64,000 bases of DNA from assembly GCA_017440805.1 (NCBI GenBank), contig JAFSGN010000018.1, forward strand, positions 26,482 to 90,481, in the 5' to 3' direction. The first letter of the stretch is position 1. Every line of letters begins with the position of its first letter. This document shows positions 8,301 through 17,666 of this stretch, piece after piece. The notes beneath the pieces were generated by a model that was not told where the DNA came from, did no database searches, and saw only the letters and a list, made by a program, of their open reading frames with translations. A program made the position numbers and the translations under genes. This DNA is from Clostridia bacterium (GTDB lineage Bacteria; Bacillota; Clostridia; Oscillospirales; SIG627).

Positions 8301-11123
8301 GTGGCTCGAGAGTTGATAACCGTAAAGGGTGCAAGAGAGAACAATTTAAAAAACATAGATGTGGAAATCCCCCGTGACAAACTGGTTGTTTTTACGGGAC
8401 TTTCGGGTTCGGGTAAAAGTTCACTGGCGTTTGATACCCTTTTTGCAGAGGGAAACCGCCGTTTTGTCGAGTCACTTTCCAGTTATGCAAGAATGTTTCT
8501 GGGGCAGATAGATAAGCCGGATGTGGACAGCATAGACGGACTTTCTCCCGCCATATCAATCGACCAGAAAACCACCTCCAAAAATCCCCGCTCCACAGTG
8601 GGTACAGTTACCGAAATATACGACTATTTAAGACTTTTGTATGCCCGCTGCGGTGTTCCCCACTGTCCTGTGTGCAACAAGGAGATTAAACAGCAGACCA
8701 TAGACCAGATAGTTGATAAAATTCTGGAGTTGCCCGAAAGAACAAAAATTCAGGTGCTTTCCCCTATTGCGAGAGGAAAAAAGGGACAGTTTGAAAAGCA
8801 ACTTGACGAGGCAATGAAAAACGGATTTGTCAGGGCACGCATTGACGGATATGTGTATGACATTGCCGACCGCCCCCAACTTGATAAAAATATACGGCAT
8901 AATATTGAAATAGTGGTTGACCGTCTTATAATAAAAAGCGATATATCCCGCCGTCTTTCCGATTCCCTTGAAACTGCGGCAAAACTTTCCGACGGATATA
9001 TTGTAATTGACCTTACCGAAAAACCGGGTGAGGAAATAACCTTTTCCTTGAATTATGCCTGTGAGGAACACGGAATAAGCATAGGGGAACTTATGCCCAG
9101 AATGTTCTCCTTTAACAACCCTTTCGGTGCCTGCAGCGAATGCGGAGGACTGGGAGTTAAAAATTCGGTTTCTTTTGAAAAGATAATTCCCGACACTTCT
9201 CTTTCTCTCTCCGACGGTGCGGTGGTGTGCAACGGATTTAAGTCTGCCGACGAGGGCGGATGGCTTGAGGCTATTATAAATGCGGTAGGCAGAGATTACG
9301 GATTTGATATAAACACCCCTGTCTGTGAATATTCCCCCAAAGCACGGGAGGTTCTTTTGTATGGAACGGGGGATAAAAAACACGCCATTTCCCATTTTTC
9401 AATGTTCAGCGGGGGCGTGAAGGACAGAACGGTTACTTTTGACGGACTTCTGAATATTATTTCAAAAAGATATTCCGAAAGTCGTAATGAATATTACGAG
9501 CAGTTTATGAACGAAACACCTTGTCATGCCTGCCGGGGAATGAGATTGAAAAAGGAATCTCTTGCGGTGACGGTGGGAGACCTTAATATAAGCAGACTCT
9601 GCGACCTTTCGGTCAAGGATATGAGCAGTTTTTTTGACAGTCTTGTATTGCCCGAAAAGGAAAAAATAATTTCCAAAGAAATAGTAAAGGAAATAAATTC
9701 AAGACTTGATTTTCTGAAAAATGTCGGACTTGATTATCTTACACTCTCACGCCGTGCAGGAACTCTTTCGGGAGGCGAGAGCCAGAGAATACGGCTGGCA
9801 ACCCAAATCGGTTCTGCACTTATGGGGGTTATGTATATACTTGACGAGCCCAGCATCGGACTTCATCAGAGAGATAATACAAAACTGATAGAAACCCTGA
9901 AAAAATTAAGAGATGTGGGGAATACGGTCATTGTGGTTGAACACGACGAAGAAACTATAGAAAATGCTGACTATGTGGTGGATATAGGTCCGGGTGCAGG
10001 TATTCACGGCGGTCAGGTGGTGTTCAGCGGAACTCCCGAAAAACTCAAAGAGTACGACGGTTCGGTTACCGGCAGATTTCTTTCGGGAAAGGAAAACATT
10101 CCCGTACCGAAAAAACGAAGAAACGGAAACGGTAATTTTATAAAGATTGTGGGTGCAAGAGAAAACAATCTTAAAAACATAGATGTGGAAATTCCTTTAG
10201 GTTGTTTTGTGGCGGTAACAGGCGTTTCAGGCTCGGGTAAAAGTTCGCTCATCAATGGCATTTTGCATAAACAACTGTCAAAAACCCTTAACCGTGCCGT
10301 GACTTTTCCGGGGGCACATAAGGAGATTCTGGGTACTGAGCATCTTGACAAGGTTATTGCCATTGACCAGGCGCCCATAGGGCGTACACCCCGTTCAAAT
10401 CCTGCAACCTATACCGGACTTTTCACCGACATCCGCACACTTTTTGCCAAAACTCCCGATGCAAAGGCAAGAGGCTACGGTTCAAACCGTTTTTCCTTTA
10501 ATCTTAAAGGGGGCAGATGCGAAGCCTGTGAGGGTGACGGTACGCTGAAAATAGAAATGCATTTTCTTCCCGATGTATATGTAAACTGTGATGTGTGCAA
10601 GGGAAAAAGATATAACAGAGAAACCCTGGAAATAAAGTACAAGGGAAAAAACATTTTTGATGTACTTGACATGACGGTTGAAGAGGGAGTCGGTTTCTTT
10701 GACAGTATTCCGTCAATAAAACGCCGTCTTATGACTTTATACGAGGTGGGGCTGGGGTATATTAAAATAGGTCAGTCCTCCCTGACACTTTCGGGAGGCG
10801 AGGCACAGAGAGTAAAACTTGCCACCGAACTTTCAAAGCGAAGTACCGGCAGAACAGTGTATATACTTGACGAGCCTACCACAGGACTTCATTCTGCAGA
10901 TGTGAAAAAACTCATAGAGGTGCTTCAGAAACTGGTTGATTCGGGAAACACCGTAATTGTTATAGAACATAATCTTGATGTTATCAAAACTGCGGATTAT
11001 GTAATTGACCTGGGACCCGAGGGCGGTGACGGCGGAGGAAAACTGGTAGCCTGCGGAACGCCCGAGGAGATTGCAAAATGTAAAAAATCCTACACGGGAC
11101 AATATCTTGAAAGGCTTTTGTAG
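8301..11123 (+). CDS. uvrA: Excinuclease ABC subunit A
   Basis: DNA-damage sensor ATPase, 940 aa. Two ABC cassettes are present: Walker [10 protein letters not shown] near residue 32 and GVSGSGKSS near residue 640, with signatures [12 protein letters not shown] and [12 protein letters not shown]. Zinc-finger cysteines appear as CPVCNKE and as the CEACEGDG...CDVCKG module, and DEP Walker B boxes are clear. It starts with GTG, and the ribosome site lies inside the end of uvrB (CAGGAG). The uvrB-uvrA pairing is conserved. The run continues closely into a HAD hydrolase and Rnf-type genes, so transcription may be shared. Confidence 0.98.
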   Translation: MARELITVKGARENNLKNIDVEIPRDKLVVFTGLSGSGKSSLAFDTLFAEGNRRFVESLSSYARMFLGQIDKPDVDSIDGLSPAISIDQKTTSKNPRSTVGTVTEIYDYLRLLYARCGVPHCPVCNKEIKQQTIDQIVDKILELPERTKIQVLSPIARGKKGQFEKQLDEAMKNGFVRARIDGYVYDIADRPQLDKNIRHNIEIVVDRLIIKSDISRRLSDSLETAAKLSDGYIVIDLTEKPGEEITFSLNYACEEHGISIGELMPRMFSFNNPFGACSECGGLGVKNSVSFEKIIPDTSLSLSDGAVVCNGFKSADEGGWLEAIINAVGRDYGFDINTPVCEYSPKAREVLLYGTGDKKHAISHFSMFSGGVKDRTVTFDGLLNIISKRYSESRNEYYEQFMNETPCHACRGMRLKKESLAVTVGDLNISRLCDLSVKDMSSFFDSLVLPEKEKIISKEIVKEINSRLDFLKNVGLDYLTLSRRAGTLSGGESQRIRLATQIGSALMGVMYILDEPSIGLHQRDNTKLIETLKKLRDVGNTVIVVEHDEETIENADYVVDIGPGAGIHGGQVVFSGTPEKLKEYDGSVTGRFLSGKENIPVPKKRRNGNGNFIKIVGARENNLKNIDVEIPLGCFVAVTGVSGSGKSSLINGILHKQLSKTLNRAVTFPGAHKEILGTEHLDKVIAIDQAPIGRTPRSNPATYTGLFTDIRTLFAKTPDAKARGYGSNRFSFNLKGGRCEACEGDGTLKIEMHFLPDVYVNCDVCKGKRYNRETLEIKYKGKNIFDVLDMTVEEGVGFFDSIPSIKRRLMTLYEVGLGYIKIGQSSLTLSGGEAQRVKLATELSKRSTGRTVYILDEPTTGLHSADVKKLIEVLQKLVDSGNTVIVIEHNLDVIKTADYVIDLGPEGGDGGGKLVACGTPEEIAKCKKSYTGQYLERLL

Positions 11124-11125
11124 AA

Positions 11126-11776
11126 ATGGATAACCGTATTTGCAGATATACCACTGTTTTCTGGGACTGGAACGGCACTTTGTTTGATGATGTGTCCTCT
11201 TCTCTTGAGGCAGTAAATATCATGCTGAAAAAAAGGGGACTTGACGCAATTTCCCTTGTCACATTCAGGTCGGCGGTAGATACACCTATAATTAAGTTTT
11301 ACCGTGAGTTTTTCGATATGGAAAAGGAAGAATTTTCGGCTCTGTCGGCGGAATATCACTCACTTTACGAGCAACTTGCCCTTTCAAGCCCTCTTGCAGA
11401 GGGAACACAAACCGTTCTTGAAACCCTGAAAAAACAGGGTGTCCGCCAGGTGATTGCATCTTCAAGCCATACACAGCAGATTGAAAAACTTATAAAACGG
11501 TTTGGTATAAGAAATTATTTTGACGGTATTCTGGGTGCAGACGATTATTTTGCTTCAGATAAAATTTCGAGAATACGGGAGTATATGGAGAAAAATTCCC
11601 TTTGCCCCGAAAAGACGGTTTTTGTGGGAGATACGCCTCATGATGCACAGGTTGCAGACAGTGTGGGGTCACAGTGCGTTATGGCATTGTGGGGAAGCAA
11701 AAACCCCCATGAACTTGAAGGACTGGGAGACACTGCCGAAAATATGGCACAAGTTCTTGAGAAAATGTTTGAATAG
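11126..11776 (+). CDS. HAD-superfamily hydrolase, phosphoglycolate-phosphatase type
   Basis: 216-aa HAD phosphatase with a helical cap. Motif I is FWDWNGTLFDD: the nucleophile Asp14 is present, but the usual second Asp (general acid/base, position +2) is Asn16. The same Asn occurs in a recognisable subgroup of phosphoglycolate-like phosphatases. Motif II lies in VIASSSH, the motif III lysine near FASDKISRI, and motif IV in FVGDTPHDAQVA. The ATG is two bases after the uvrA stop, and rnfC follows 8 bp later. The substrate is not predictable from sequence. Confidence 0.85.
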   Translation: MDNRICRYTTVFWDWNGTLFDDVSSSLEAVNIMLKKRGLDAISLVTFRSAVDTPIIKFYREFFDMEKEEFSALSAEYHSLYEQLALSSPLAEGTQTVLETLKKQGVRQVIASSSHTQQIEKLIKRFGIRNYFDGILGADDYFASDKISRIREYMEKNSLCPEKTVFVGDTPHDAQVADSVGSQCVMALWGSKNPHELEGLGDTAENMAQVLEKMFE

Positions 11777-11784
11777 GAGAGAGT

Positions 11785-13035
11785 ATGTCAATTATCGAAC
11801 AAAACAACAGAACCCGCTCACACTCTTTTGAAAAAATACCTCTGCCGTCTGTTCTGTCAGTTCCGCTGACACTTGACGGATACACCGCAACTCCCGTTGT
11901 AAAGGCGGGGGACAAGGTTAAAAAGTATGAAAAAATTGCCGTGGGAGATTATATCGTTCACTCTCCCGTATCGGGTACCGTTCAGGCGCTAAGCGATGAA
12001 TATGCGGTTATAAAAAACGATTTTCGGGAAACAACGGCTGAATTGATTCCCGAAACAAAAACCATTCAGGAACTTTCGTCGGAAGAGTTGTGTCAGAGGG
12101 CATACCAAAGCGGAATCTGGTGTAAAACCCGCAAAGCCCCCCTTGACAAAGCCATATCCGAGTGTGCCGGAAAAGTGTCCCGGGTTATTATAAATCTTTG
12201 CGAGGGACAGCCTTTTGTAAGTTCCGCGTACCGCTTGTGCCTTGACAACATTGACGCCGTTCTGGGCGGAGCAAAAATTCTTATGAAAGCCTGCGGAGTA
12301 CGGCGGGCGGTTATAGCGGTTGATTTGAAGAATTTCCGGCTTATAAAACTGTTGCGTGAAAAATGCGGAAAATCGCCGCTTTTCAGTATTAAAGTAATAA
12401 CACGGGGATATCCGTCGGAAAACCCCAGACGGCTTGTATATATTGTTGACGGAGTGGAAAGCGAAAACGGAAAAAATCTTGCCCTGCAGGGCTACGGAGT
12501 TTTCGGAGCACGGGAATGTTATGATTTTTACACTGCCCAGGTCAACCGTACTCCCTCTGTAAACTGTTTTGTTACGGCAGAGGGCGACTGTATTTCAACC
12601 CCCAAAAATATAATAGTGCCCATAGGTACTTCCGCCTCGTATATCGCGGAATGTTGCGGAGGGTACATAAAAGAACCTCACAAAATTATAAGCGGAGGGG
12701 CATTTGACGGAGAGGCACTCTGGGATTCTGACCAGCCTGTAAACAAGGATTCAACAGCGGTTGTATTCCTTTCCGATGCCTATGTGAAAAAAACCGGGAC
12801 CGCCTGTATAAAATGCTCACGGTGTGTAAAATATTGCCCCATGTTCCTTATGCCCTTGAAGATTGCAGAGGCACATTCAAAGGGAAAGACCGAAAAATGC
12901 AAAGAACTGGGTGCAGAAAGTTGTATTCAGTGCGGTATTTGTTCCTATGTCTGCCCTGCCAATATTACCGTGACACAAAAAATGGCACAGGCAAAAGACG
13001 CGGTAAAGAACAAAGAAAACCCAACGGTTTTTTAA
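11785..13035 (+). CDS. RnfC-like electron transport subunit lacking the nucleotide/FMN-binding loop
   Basis: 416-aa homologue of RnfC, normally the NADH/FMN-binding peripheral subunit of the Rnf ferredoxin:NAD oxidoreductase. Recognisable parts are an N-terminal barrel-sandwich region (VVKAGDKVKKYEKIAVGDYIVHSPVSGTV), the central fold (IGTSASYIAECCGGYIKEPHKIISGGAFDG) and two C-terminal [4Fe-4S] motifs (CIKCSRCVKYCP, CIQCGICSYVCP). Where RnfC proteins carry the loop GLGGAGFPT, this protein has SGIWCKTRKAPLDK (residues 109-122). NGAECEP is replaced by NLCEGQP. The N-terminal GGxHP motif is also missing. NADH and FMN binding are therefore doubtful. The ATG follows a GGAGAG site. Neighbours are RnfD- and RnfB-like genes only. 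Confidence 0.85.
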   Translation: MSIIEQNNRTRSHSFEKIPLPSVLSVPLTLDGYTATPVVKAGDKVKKYEKIAVGDYIVHSPVSGTVQALSDEYAVIKNDFRETTAELIPETKTIQELSSEELCQRAYQSGIWCKTRKAPLDKAISECAGKVSRVIINLCEGQPFVSSAYRLCLDNIDAVLGGAKILMKACGVRRAVIAVDLKNFRLIKLLREKCGKSPLFSIKVITRGYPSENPRRLVYIVDGVESENGKNLALQGYGVFGARECYDFYTAQVNRTPSVNCFVTAEGDCISTPKNIIVPIGTSASYIAECCGGYIKEPHKIISGGAFDGEALWDSDQPVNKDSTAVVFLSDAYVKKTGTACIKCSRCVKYCPMFLMPLKIAEAHSKGKTEKCKELGAESCIQCGICSYVCPANITVTQKMAQAKDAVKNKENPTVF

Positions 13036-13045
13036 GGAGATGCTT

Positions 13046-14035
13046 ATGGAAAGAAAACTTTTGAATGTGTCCCATTTTCCTCATATACGGCATCAGGACA
13101 CCACAAGAAGTATTATGGGTGATGTAATAATTGCCCTTGTTCCGTCGCTTATATGGGGCGCGTATATTTTCGGTGTCCGTGTTCTTTCGGTTGTGGCGGT
13201 ATCGGTGTTGAGTTGCGTTATAAGCGAGGCGGTATTTTGCCTTGTTTTGCGGAAAAATCAGACTGTCGGCGACCTTTCGGCAGTTGTTACGGGAATTATA
13301 CTGGCGTGTACTTTCCCTGCGGCAGTTCCCTTGTGGATACCTGCAGTTTCGGGAGTTTTTGCAATTGTATTTGTAAAACAACTTTTCGGCGGGATAGGAA
13401 AAAACATTTTAAATCCTGCGGCAGCGGCAAGAGTTCTTGCTTGCTTGTTTCCTCAGACCGAAAGATATTCACTGCCGTTTGAAAAACTTCCCGTTTTGGC
13501 GGAGGTTTCACCCGAGGGACTCGTTTCAGAGGCGATTTACGACCTGAAAGACGGAATTATCCCCCCGATTTCACTGTTTGATATGTTTATCGGAAATTCT
13601 GTGGGCGGAATAGGCACGGTTTCCTGTCTGCTTCTTGTTGCGGGTGGACTTTACCTTGTTGTCAGAAAGATTATTTCTGTGCGTATACCTCTTGCTTTTT
13701 TACTGTCTGCAGCGGCAATGTTCTATTTGTTCCCCAAAAACATAATGACCGAAGAATATATGATTTATCATCTTTTGTCGGGCGGACTTGTTTTCTGTTC
13801 GATTTTTATGGCAACCGACTTTTCCACCTCACCCATGACCGGCACATCAAGAATAATTTTCGGTGCGGGATGCGGTGTGATAACGGTGTTTTTGCGGTAT
13901 ATGGGTTTTGAGGGAGTGTATACGGCACTTATAATAATGAATTTGTCTGCAGGACTTCTTGACCGTATAACACTGCCCCGACCTTTCGGAAAAGTTTTGT
14001 CGAGGAACAAAAAAACCAAACAACCCGAGGAGTAG
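13046..14035 (+). CDS. RnfD-like membrane subunit without the FMN-acceptor threonine
   Basis: 329-aa integral membrane protein of the RnfD/NqrB family with about nine to ten helices. Family signatures include GGIGKNILNPAAAARV (residues 115-130), FDMFIGNSVGGIGTVS, and a C-terminal MATDFSTSPMTGTSRIIFGAGCG. RnfD normally carries FMN covalently bound to a threonine in an S/T-x-AT motif just before the DMFxGN segment. Here the aligned residues read VSEAIYDL (160-167), with Ile164 in place of Thr. I take ATG 13046 as the start because AAGGAG at 13034-13039 is correctly spaced for it; the ATG at 13040 abuts that site. It is 10 bp after the rnfC-like gene. Confidence 0.85.
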   Translation: MERKLLNVSHFPHIRHQDTTRSIMGDVIIALVPSLIWGAYIFGVRVLSVVAVSVLSCVISEAVFCLVLRKNQTVGDLSAVVTGIILACTFPAAVPLWIPAVSGVFAIVFVKQLFGGIGKNILNPAAAARVLACLFPQTERYSLPFEKLPVLAEVSPEGLVSEAIYDLKDGIIPPISLFDMFIGNSVGGIGTVSCLLLVAGGLYLVVRKIISVRIPLAFLLSAAAMFYLFPKNIMTEEYMIYHLLSGGLVFCSIFMATDFSTSPMTGTSRIIFGAGCGVITVFLRYMGFEGVYTALIIMNLSAGLLDRITLPRPFGKVLSRNKKTKQPEE

Positions 14036-14038
14036 GCC

Positions 14039-14641
14039 ATGAAACAAACAGCAATAATACTCATATTTGCCGTTGTGGGAATAAGGATTTATTTCATAAT
14101 TAAAGAGTATTTACAAAAGAAAAACGATACTCAAAAGAAAAGCGACTTATGTGCCCAGGTTATGTGCGGAGGAAATAACAGCGTTTCCAGAATAAAATAT
14201 AATTATGATTCAACCCCCGACTGCCGTGAGGCGTCAAAACTTCACGGCGGACCGAAACTGTGCAGTTTCGGGTGTGTCGGAATGGGTACCTGTGCTTCGG
14301 TATGCCCTATGCACGCAATACATATCATAGACGGAATTGCAGCAGTTGACAGGTCAAAATGTGTCGGATGCGGAGCCTGTTTAAATGTCTGTCCGAAAGG
14401 AATTATCCGCCTTGTTCCCCGCAGTAATACCTGCTGGGTCGGATGCAGTAATACTGCATCCCGGGAATATACCGAGGCGGTATGTAAAATAGGCTGTACG
14501 GGATGCGGTGAGTGTGTTTCGGCTTGTCCGTCGGGTGCGATATCAATAAAAGACGGGGTTGCAGTTACCGACAATAAACTGTGTGAGGGATGTTGTAAGT
14601 GCATTGAAGTCTGTCCCAGGAAAACCATCTGGAAAGCGTAA
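14039..14641 (+). CDS. Truncated RnfB-like polyferredoxin with one membrane anchor
   Basis: 200 aa: an N-terminal membrane helix (residues 3-22), then a region matching the C-terminal part of RnfB (KYNYDSTPDCREASKLHGG, CSFGCVGMGTCASVCP, CVGCGACLNVCP). Two more clusters follow (CTGCGECVSACP, CEGCCKCIEVCP), for about four [4Fe-4S] motifs. The N-terminal Fe-S module of RnfB (the GANCGGCGYPGC type) is absent, shortening the protein by roughly 70-80 residues. It directly follows the RnfD-like gene with a GAGGAG ribosome site. RnfG, RnfE and RnfA, usually between D and B, are missing. Its likely role is to pass electrons across or along the membrane with its neighbours. Confidence 0.82.
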   Translation: MKQTAIILIFAVVGIRIYFIIKEYLQKKNDTQKKSDLCAQVMCGGNNSVSRIKYNYDSTPDCREASKLHGGPKLCSFGCVGMGTCASVCPMHAIHIIDGIAAVDRSKCVGCGACLNVCPKGIIRLVPRSNTCWVGCSNTASREYTEAVCKIGCTGCGECVSACPSGAISIKDGVAVTDNKLCEGCCKCIEVCPRKTIWKA

Positions 14642-14680
14642 CATTTTTAAAAATAAGTTAATTTGAAAACAAGACGGAAA

Positions 14681-14728
14681 AAGTCCGCAACTCATAAGAT
14701 GGTGAGTTGCGGACTTTGTGCCTTTTTT
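14681..14728. terminator. Bidirectional terminator between the Rnf-like and 14733-15293 genes
   Basis: Perfect 14-bp stem (AAGTCCGCAACTCA at 14681-14694 with TGAGTTGCGGACTT at 14703-14716) and an 8-nt loop. T-rich sequence lies downstream on the plus strand (TGCCTTTTTT) and on the minus strand (TTTTTCCG). It serves the convergent operons. Confidence 0.9.
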
Positions 14729-14732
14729 AGTA

Positions 14733-15293
14733 TTAATGAGTAACTCTGTCGCTTATAACGGTAGCAGATGAATTGTAGAATTTCATAATATCAAGTGTCT
14801 TTTTTGTAGCGGAAAAGAAAAGCAGGGTTTTTCCGTTTTTTTCGTCGTTATAAATACAGAAATATGTATCGGGGGATTTAATGTCCGACGCGGCAAAGAT
14901 GGTTTTACTGATGTCGGGAGAAGAAAGAGTGGATTCGTATTTTGCATCGTACGGAGCAATAATTGACATTTCCCTGATTTTCGCCGAGGCGAGTTTTTTG
15001 CGTTTACGCTGACCGTAAATAATATCCATTTCAATCTCGCCCATAGTTATTGAATATTCAAATTCAATATTTACAAACCGCCACAGATACCAGGTGAGTA
15101 TTCCTACAAGGACAAGGTAAAGTATCATTACGGGAACAAAAGGAGAAGAAAGAATAAAAATTGCACCTATAACTGCTAAGGCAAGTGAGAGAAAGATTAT
15201 CCCCAGTTTTTTCAAGATAAGAGATGGGGTATTTTTCATGGGAACAAGGTATTCCACATAATTGTTGCTGTACTGTGAATCAAAGTTGCTCAT
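14733..15293 (-). CDS. Two-helix membrane protein resembling DUF6106
   Basis: 186 aa. A short N-terminal soluble stretch ending VEYLVPMKN is followed by two hydrophobic helices (residues 29-50 and 52-70) and a soluble C-terminal domain. The segment NIEFEYSITMGEIEMDIIYGQRKRKKL with a following IIAPY is what I recognise from DUF6106-type Firmicutes proteins. The function of that family is unknown. It lies 16 bp downstream of rnz on the same strand with a good AAGGAG site, so it is the last gene of the minus-strand unit that also holds uxaC. Confidence 0.65.
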   Translation of the reverse strand: MSNFDSQYSNNYVEYLVPMKNTPSLILKKLGIIFLSLALAVIGAIFILSSPFVPVMILYLVLVGILTWYLWRFVNIEFEYSITMGEIEMDIIYGQRKRKKLASAKIREMSIIAPYDAKYESTLSSPDISKTIFAASDIKSPDTYFCIYNDEKNGKTLLFFSATKKTLDIMKFYNSSATVISDRVTH

Positions 15294-15309
15294 TTTTGTT
15301 CTCCTTATT

Positions 15310-16215
15310 TTATTTGAATTTAATTGTGTCGCTTAATCCGTCAAAGCCGATTTCGGCATGAGGAAACAGACTTTTTGCAAAATCCTCAAATTCTTCGGGA
15401 TGGGAAAGAGAGGGACTGAAATGTGTCAGCCACAGTCTTTTCGCGTCGGCAAAAGAGGCGGTTTCACATGCCTCTCTGAAAGTCATGTGCATTGATTTTT
15501 GTGCCTTGTCAAGTTTGTCGTCATCGCCGTACATTCCCTCACAGATTAACAGGTCGCAGAAAGTCGCCTGCTGGGTAAGGTTGGTACAGGGGCGGGTGTC
15601 GGTACAGTAGGTAACCGAAATTCCTTCCCGTTCGCTGTCAAGCACCATGTCGGCGGTATATATTCTGCCGTCAATCACGGCAGAGGGATTTTTCTGAAGA
15701 GTGCTCCATGCCTCAAGGGGAACACCGTTTTGTTTTGCCTTTTGTGTGTTGAACTTGCCGGGTCGTCTTATGTCAAGACGGTAGCCGTAGCAATTGACAT
15801 TGTGTTTTACACGGAATGCGGTTATATGGTATCCGTCAATGTCTATATACTCCACAGACTGCAAAACCGGGATAAACTTAACCTCAAAGGGAAGTTCGGG
15901 GGCTATTATGAGCAGGGAATTTACAATTTCCTCAACTCCTGCAGGACCTATTACGGTAACCGGCTCTGTTCTGCCCTCGTTACCCATAGAAAGCAGAAAT
16001 CCGGGAAGTCCGCTTATGTGGTCGGCGTGAAAATGAGTAAAGCAAATCACACCGCAGGGCTTGAAATTATATCCGCATTCTCTTAATGCTACCTGAGTAC
16101 CCTCACCGCAGTCCATAAGAAGACCTTTTCCGTTAAGACGGAAATATGCGGAGGAAAGACGGCGGTGTTTGAGGGGCATTGTACCTGCCGTACCCAGTAA
16201 AGATACATCTAACAA
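15310..16215 (-). CDS. rnz: Ribonuclease Z
   Basis: 301-aa metallo-beta-lactamase-fold endonuclease that trims the 3' trailer of tRNA precursors. The zinc motif HFHADHISGLPG (residues about 61-72) is complete, as are LLMDCGEGTQ at the start, YCTDTRP in the middle and LTHFSPSLS near the end. Length is normal for bacterial RNase Z. It lies 12 bp downstream of uxaC in the same direction. Since many tRNA genes here lack an encoded CCA (see the tRNA-Leu), this enzyme is expected to act on them. Confidence 0.95.
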   Translation of the reverse strand: MLDVSLLGTAGTMPLKHRRLSSAYFRLNGKGLLMDCGEGTQVALRECGYNFKPCGVICFTHFHADHISGLPGFLLSMGNEGRTEPVTVIGPAGVEEIVNSLLIIAPELPFEVKFIPVLQSVEYIDIDGYHITAFRVKHNVNCYGYRLDIRRPGKFNTQKAKQNGVPLEAWSTLQKNPSAVIDGRIYTADMVLDSEREGISVTYCTDTRPCTNLTQQATFCDLLICEGMYGDDDKLDKAQKSMHMTFREACETASFADAKRLWLTHFSPSLSHPEEFEDFAKSLFPHAEIGFDGLSDTIKFK

Positions 16216-16227
16216 GAAATCACTCCA

Positions 16228-17643
16228 TTAAAGTTTTATACCGAAATCAAAATAACGGTTGGTATTGTTGAAAGAAATGTCTTTTATAATGGTTTCAAGA
16301 GTTTTGTAATCGGCGGGATATTCGCCGTTTTCAACCCATGTTCCCACCAAATCGCAGAGAATCCGTCTGAAATATTCGTGACGGGTGTAGGAAAGAAAAC
16401 TGCGTGAATCGGTAAGCATACCTACAAAATTGCCCAGAATACCCAGATTTGCAAGAGAGGTCATCTGCTCACGCATACCTGTGTTGTTGTCGTTAAACCA
16501 CCATGCACTGCCCTGCTGAATATATCCCGGAGTTTTGTCGCACTGGAAACAGCCTATAAGTGCACCGATTGCGGCATTTTCTATGGGGTTGATTGAGTAT
16601 ATGATAGTTTTGGGCAGACAATCCGAAAGAGCAAAATGATTGAGAAGTCCCGAAAGTTCTTTTATGGAAACAGAGGCATTTATGGCGTCAAACCCGGTGT
16701 CCGGTCCTATTTTTTCAAACATTCCGGTGTTGTTGTTCCGGGACACTCCGTAGTGGAACTGCATTACCCAGTTTCTGCGGGTATATTCACCTGCAAAGAA
16801 AACAAGCAGTGCGGTTTTGTATTTTTCAACCTCTGCGGGAGAGGGGGAGATACCTTCAAGTGCCTTTTTGAGTGTTTCGTTAAGGGAGTCGGCAGTGTAA
16901 TCTGTGTCAAAAACTATTCGTTCAAGACCGTGGTCTGCCGATTTGCAACCGAATTTGTCAAAATGGTCAAGTCTTTTTGTGACTGCACAAAGCAAATCGT
17001 CAAATGTGTTTATCGCTACACCGCTTACAGCCGAAAGAGTCTGAATATATCCGGCAAAAGTCGTCTTTTCTATATTAAGCAGATTGTCGGGGCGGAAAGC
17101 AGGTAATACCTTGGTTGAAAAACTGCTGTCGCCTGCAAGAATTTCGTGGTATTCAAGTGAATCCACAGGGTCGTCGGTAGTACAGATAAGTTTTACATTT
17201 GAGCGGGTGATAATCTCACGGGCACTCATTGAAGGCTGGGAAAGTTTACTGTTACAGAGTTCCCACACCTTGTCGCAGGTGTCCTCATTTAAAATGCCGT
17301 CATAGCCGAAGTATCTTTTAAGTTCCAGATGACTCCAGTGATACATGGGATTTCCGATAAGTTTGGGCATTGTTTTTGCAAATGCTCTGAATTTGTCGTA
17401 GGGACTGCCGTTTCCGGTAATAACCTCTTCGGGTATGCCGTTGGAACGGATGGCACGCCATTTGTAATGGTCGCCTCCCAGCCATATTTCAGTAATGTCC
17501 CGGTATTTTTTGTTTTGTGCAATTTCTTTTGGACTGATGTGGCAGTGGTAATCTATAATCGGCATATTTTCCGCAAAATCATGATAAAGTTTTCTTGCGG
17601 ATTTGTTAGAGAGTAAAAAGTTTTCAGTCATAAATTTTTCCAT
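16228..17643 (-). CDS. uxaC: Uronate (glucuronate/galacturonate) isomerase
   Basis: 471-aa amidohydrolase-like isomerase converting D-glucuronate to fructuronate, or D-galacturonate to tagaturonate, at the start of hexuronate breakdown. Hallmarks are MPIIDYHCHISPKEIA near residue 30, EIWLGGDHYKWRAIRSNGI, TTDDPVDSLEYH, and the C-terminal GMLTDSRSFLSYTRHEYFRRILCDLVG. Length is typical. No kduD, uxuA or uxuB neighbour is present, so the rest of the pathway must lie elsewhere. The start at 17643 is the first ATG; an internal ATG four codons later is possible. An AAAGGA site sits slightly far upstream. Confidence 0.95.
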   Translation of the reverse strand: MEKFMTENFLLSNKSARKLYHDFAENMPIIDYHCHISPKEIAQNKKYRDITEIWLGGDHYKWRAIRSNGIPEEVITGNGSPYDKFRAFAKTMPKLIGNPMYHWSHLELKRYFGYDGILNEDTCDKVWELCNSKLSQPSMSAREIITRSNVKLICTTDDPVDSLEYHEILAGDSSFSTKVLPAFRPDNLLNIEKTTFAGYIQTLSAVSGVAINTFDDLLCAVTKRLDHFDKFGCKSADHGLERIVFDTDYTADSLNETLKKALEGISPSPAEVEKYKTALLVFFAGEYTRRNWVMQFHYGVSRNNNTGMFEKIGPDTGFDAINASVSIKELSGLLNHFALSDCLPKTIIYSINPIENAAIGALIGCFQCDKTPGYIQQGSAWWFNDNNTGMREQMTSLANLGILGNFVGMLTDSRSFLSYTRHEYFRRILCDLVGTWVENGEYPADYKTLETIIKDISFNNTNRYFDFGIKL

Positions 17644-17666
17644 GATAAGTCAAAGTCCTTTTAGAA

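Noticed and set aside
11785..14641. Complete Rnf complex
   Set aside because: The 4-bp gap between the D- and B-type genes, and the unrelated genes around, leave no room for rnfG, rnfE or rnfA.
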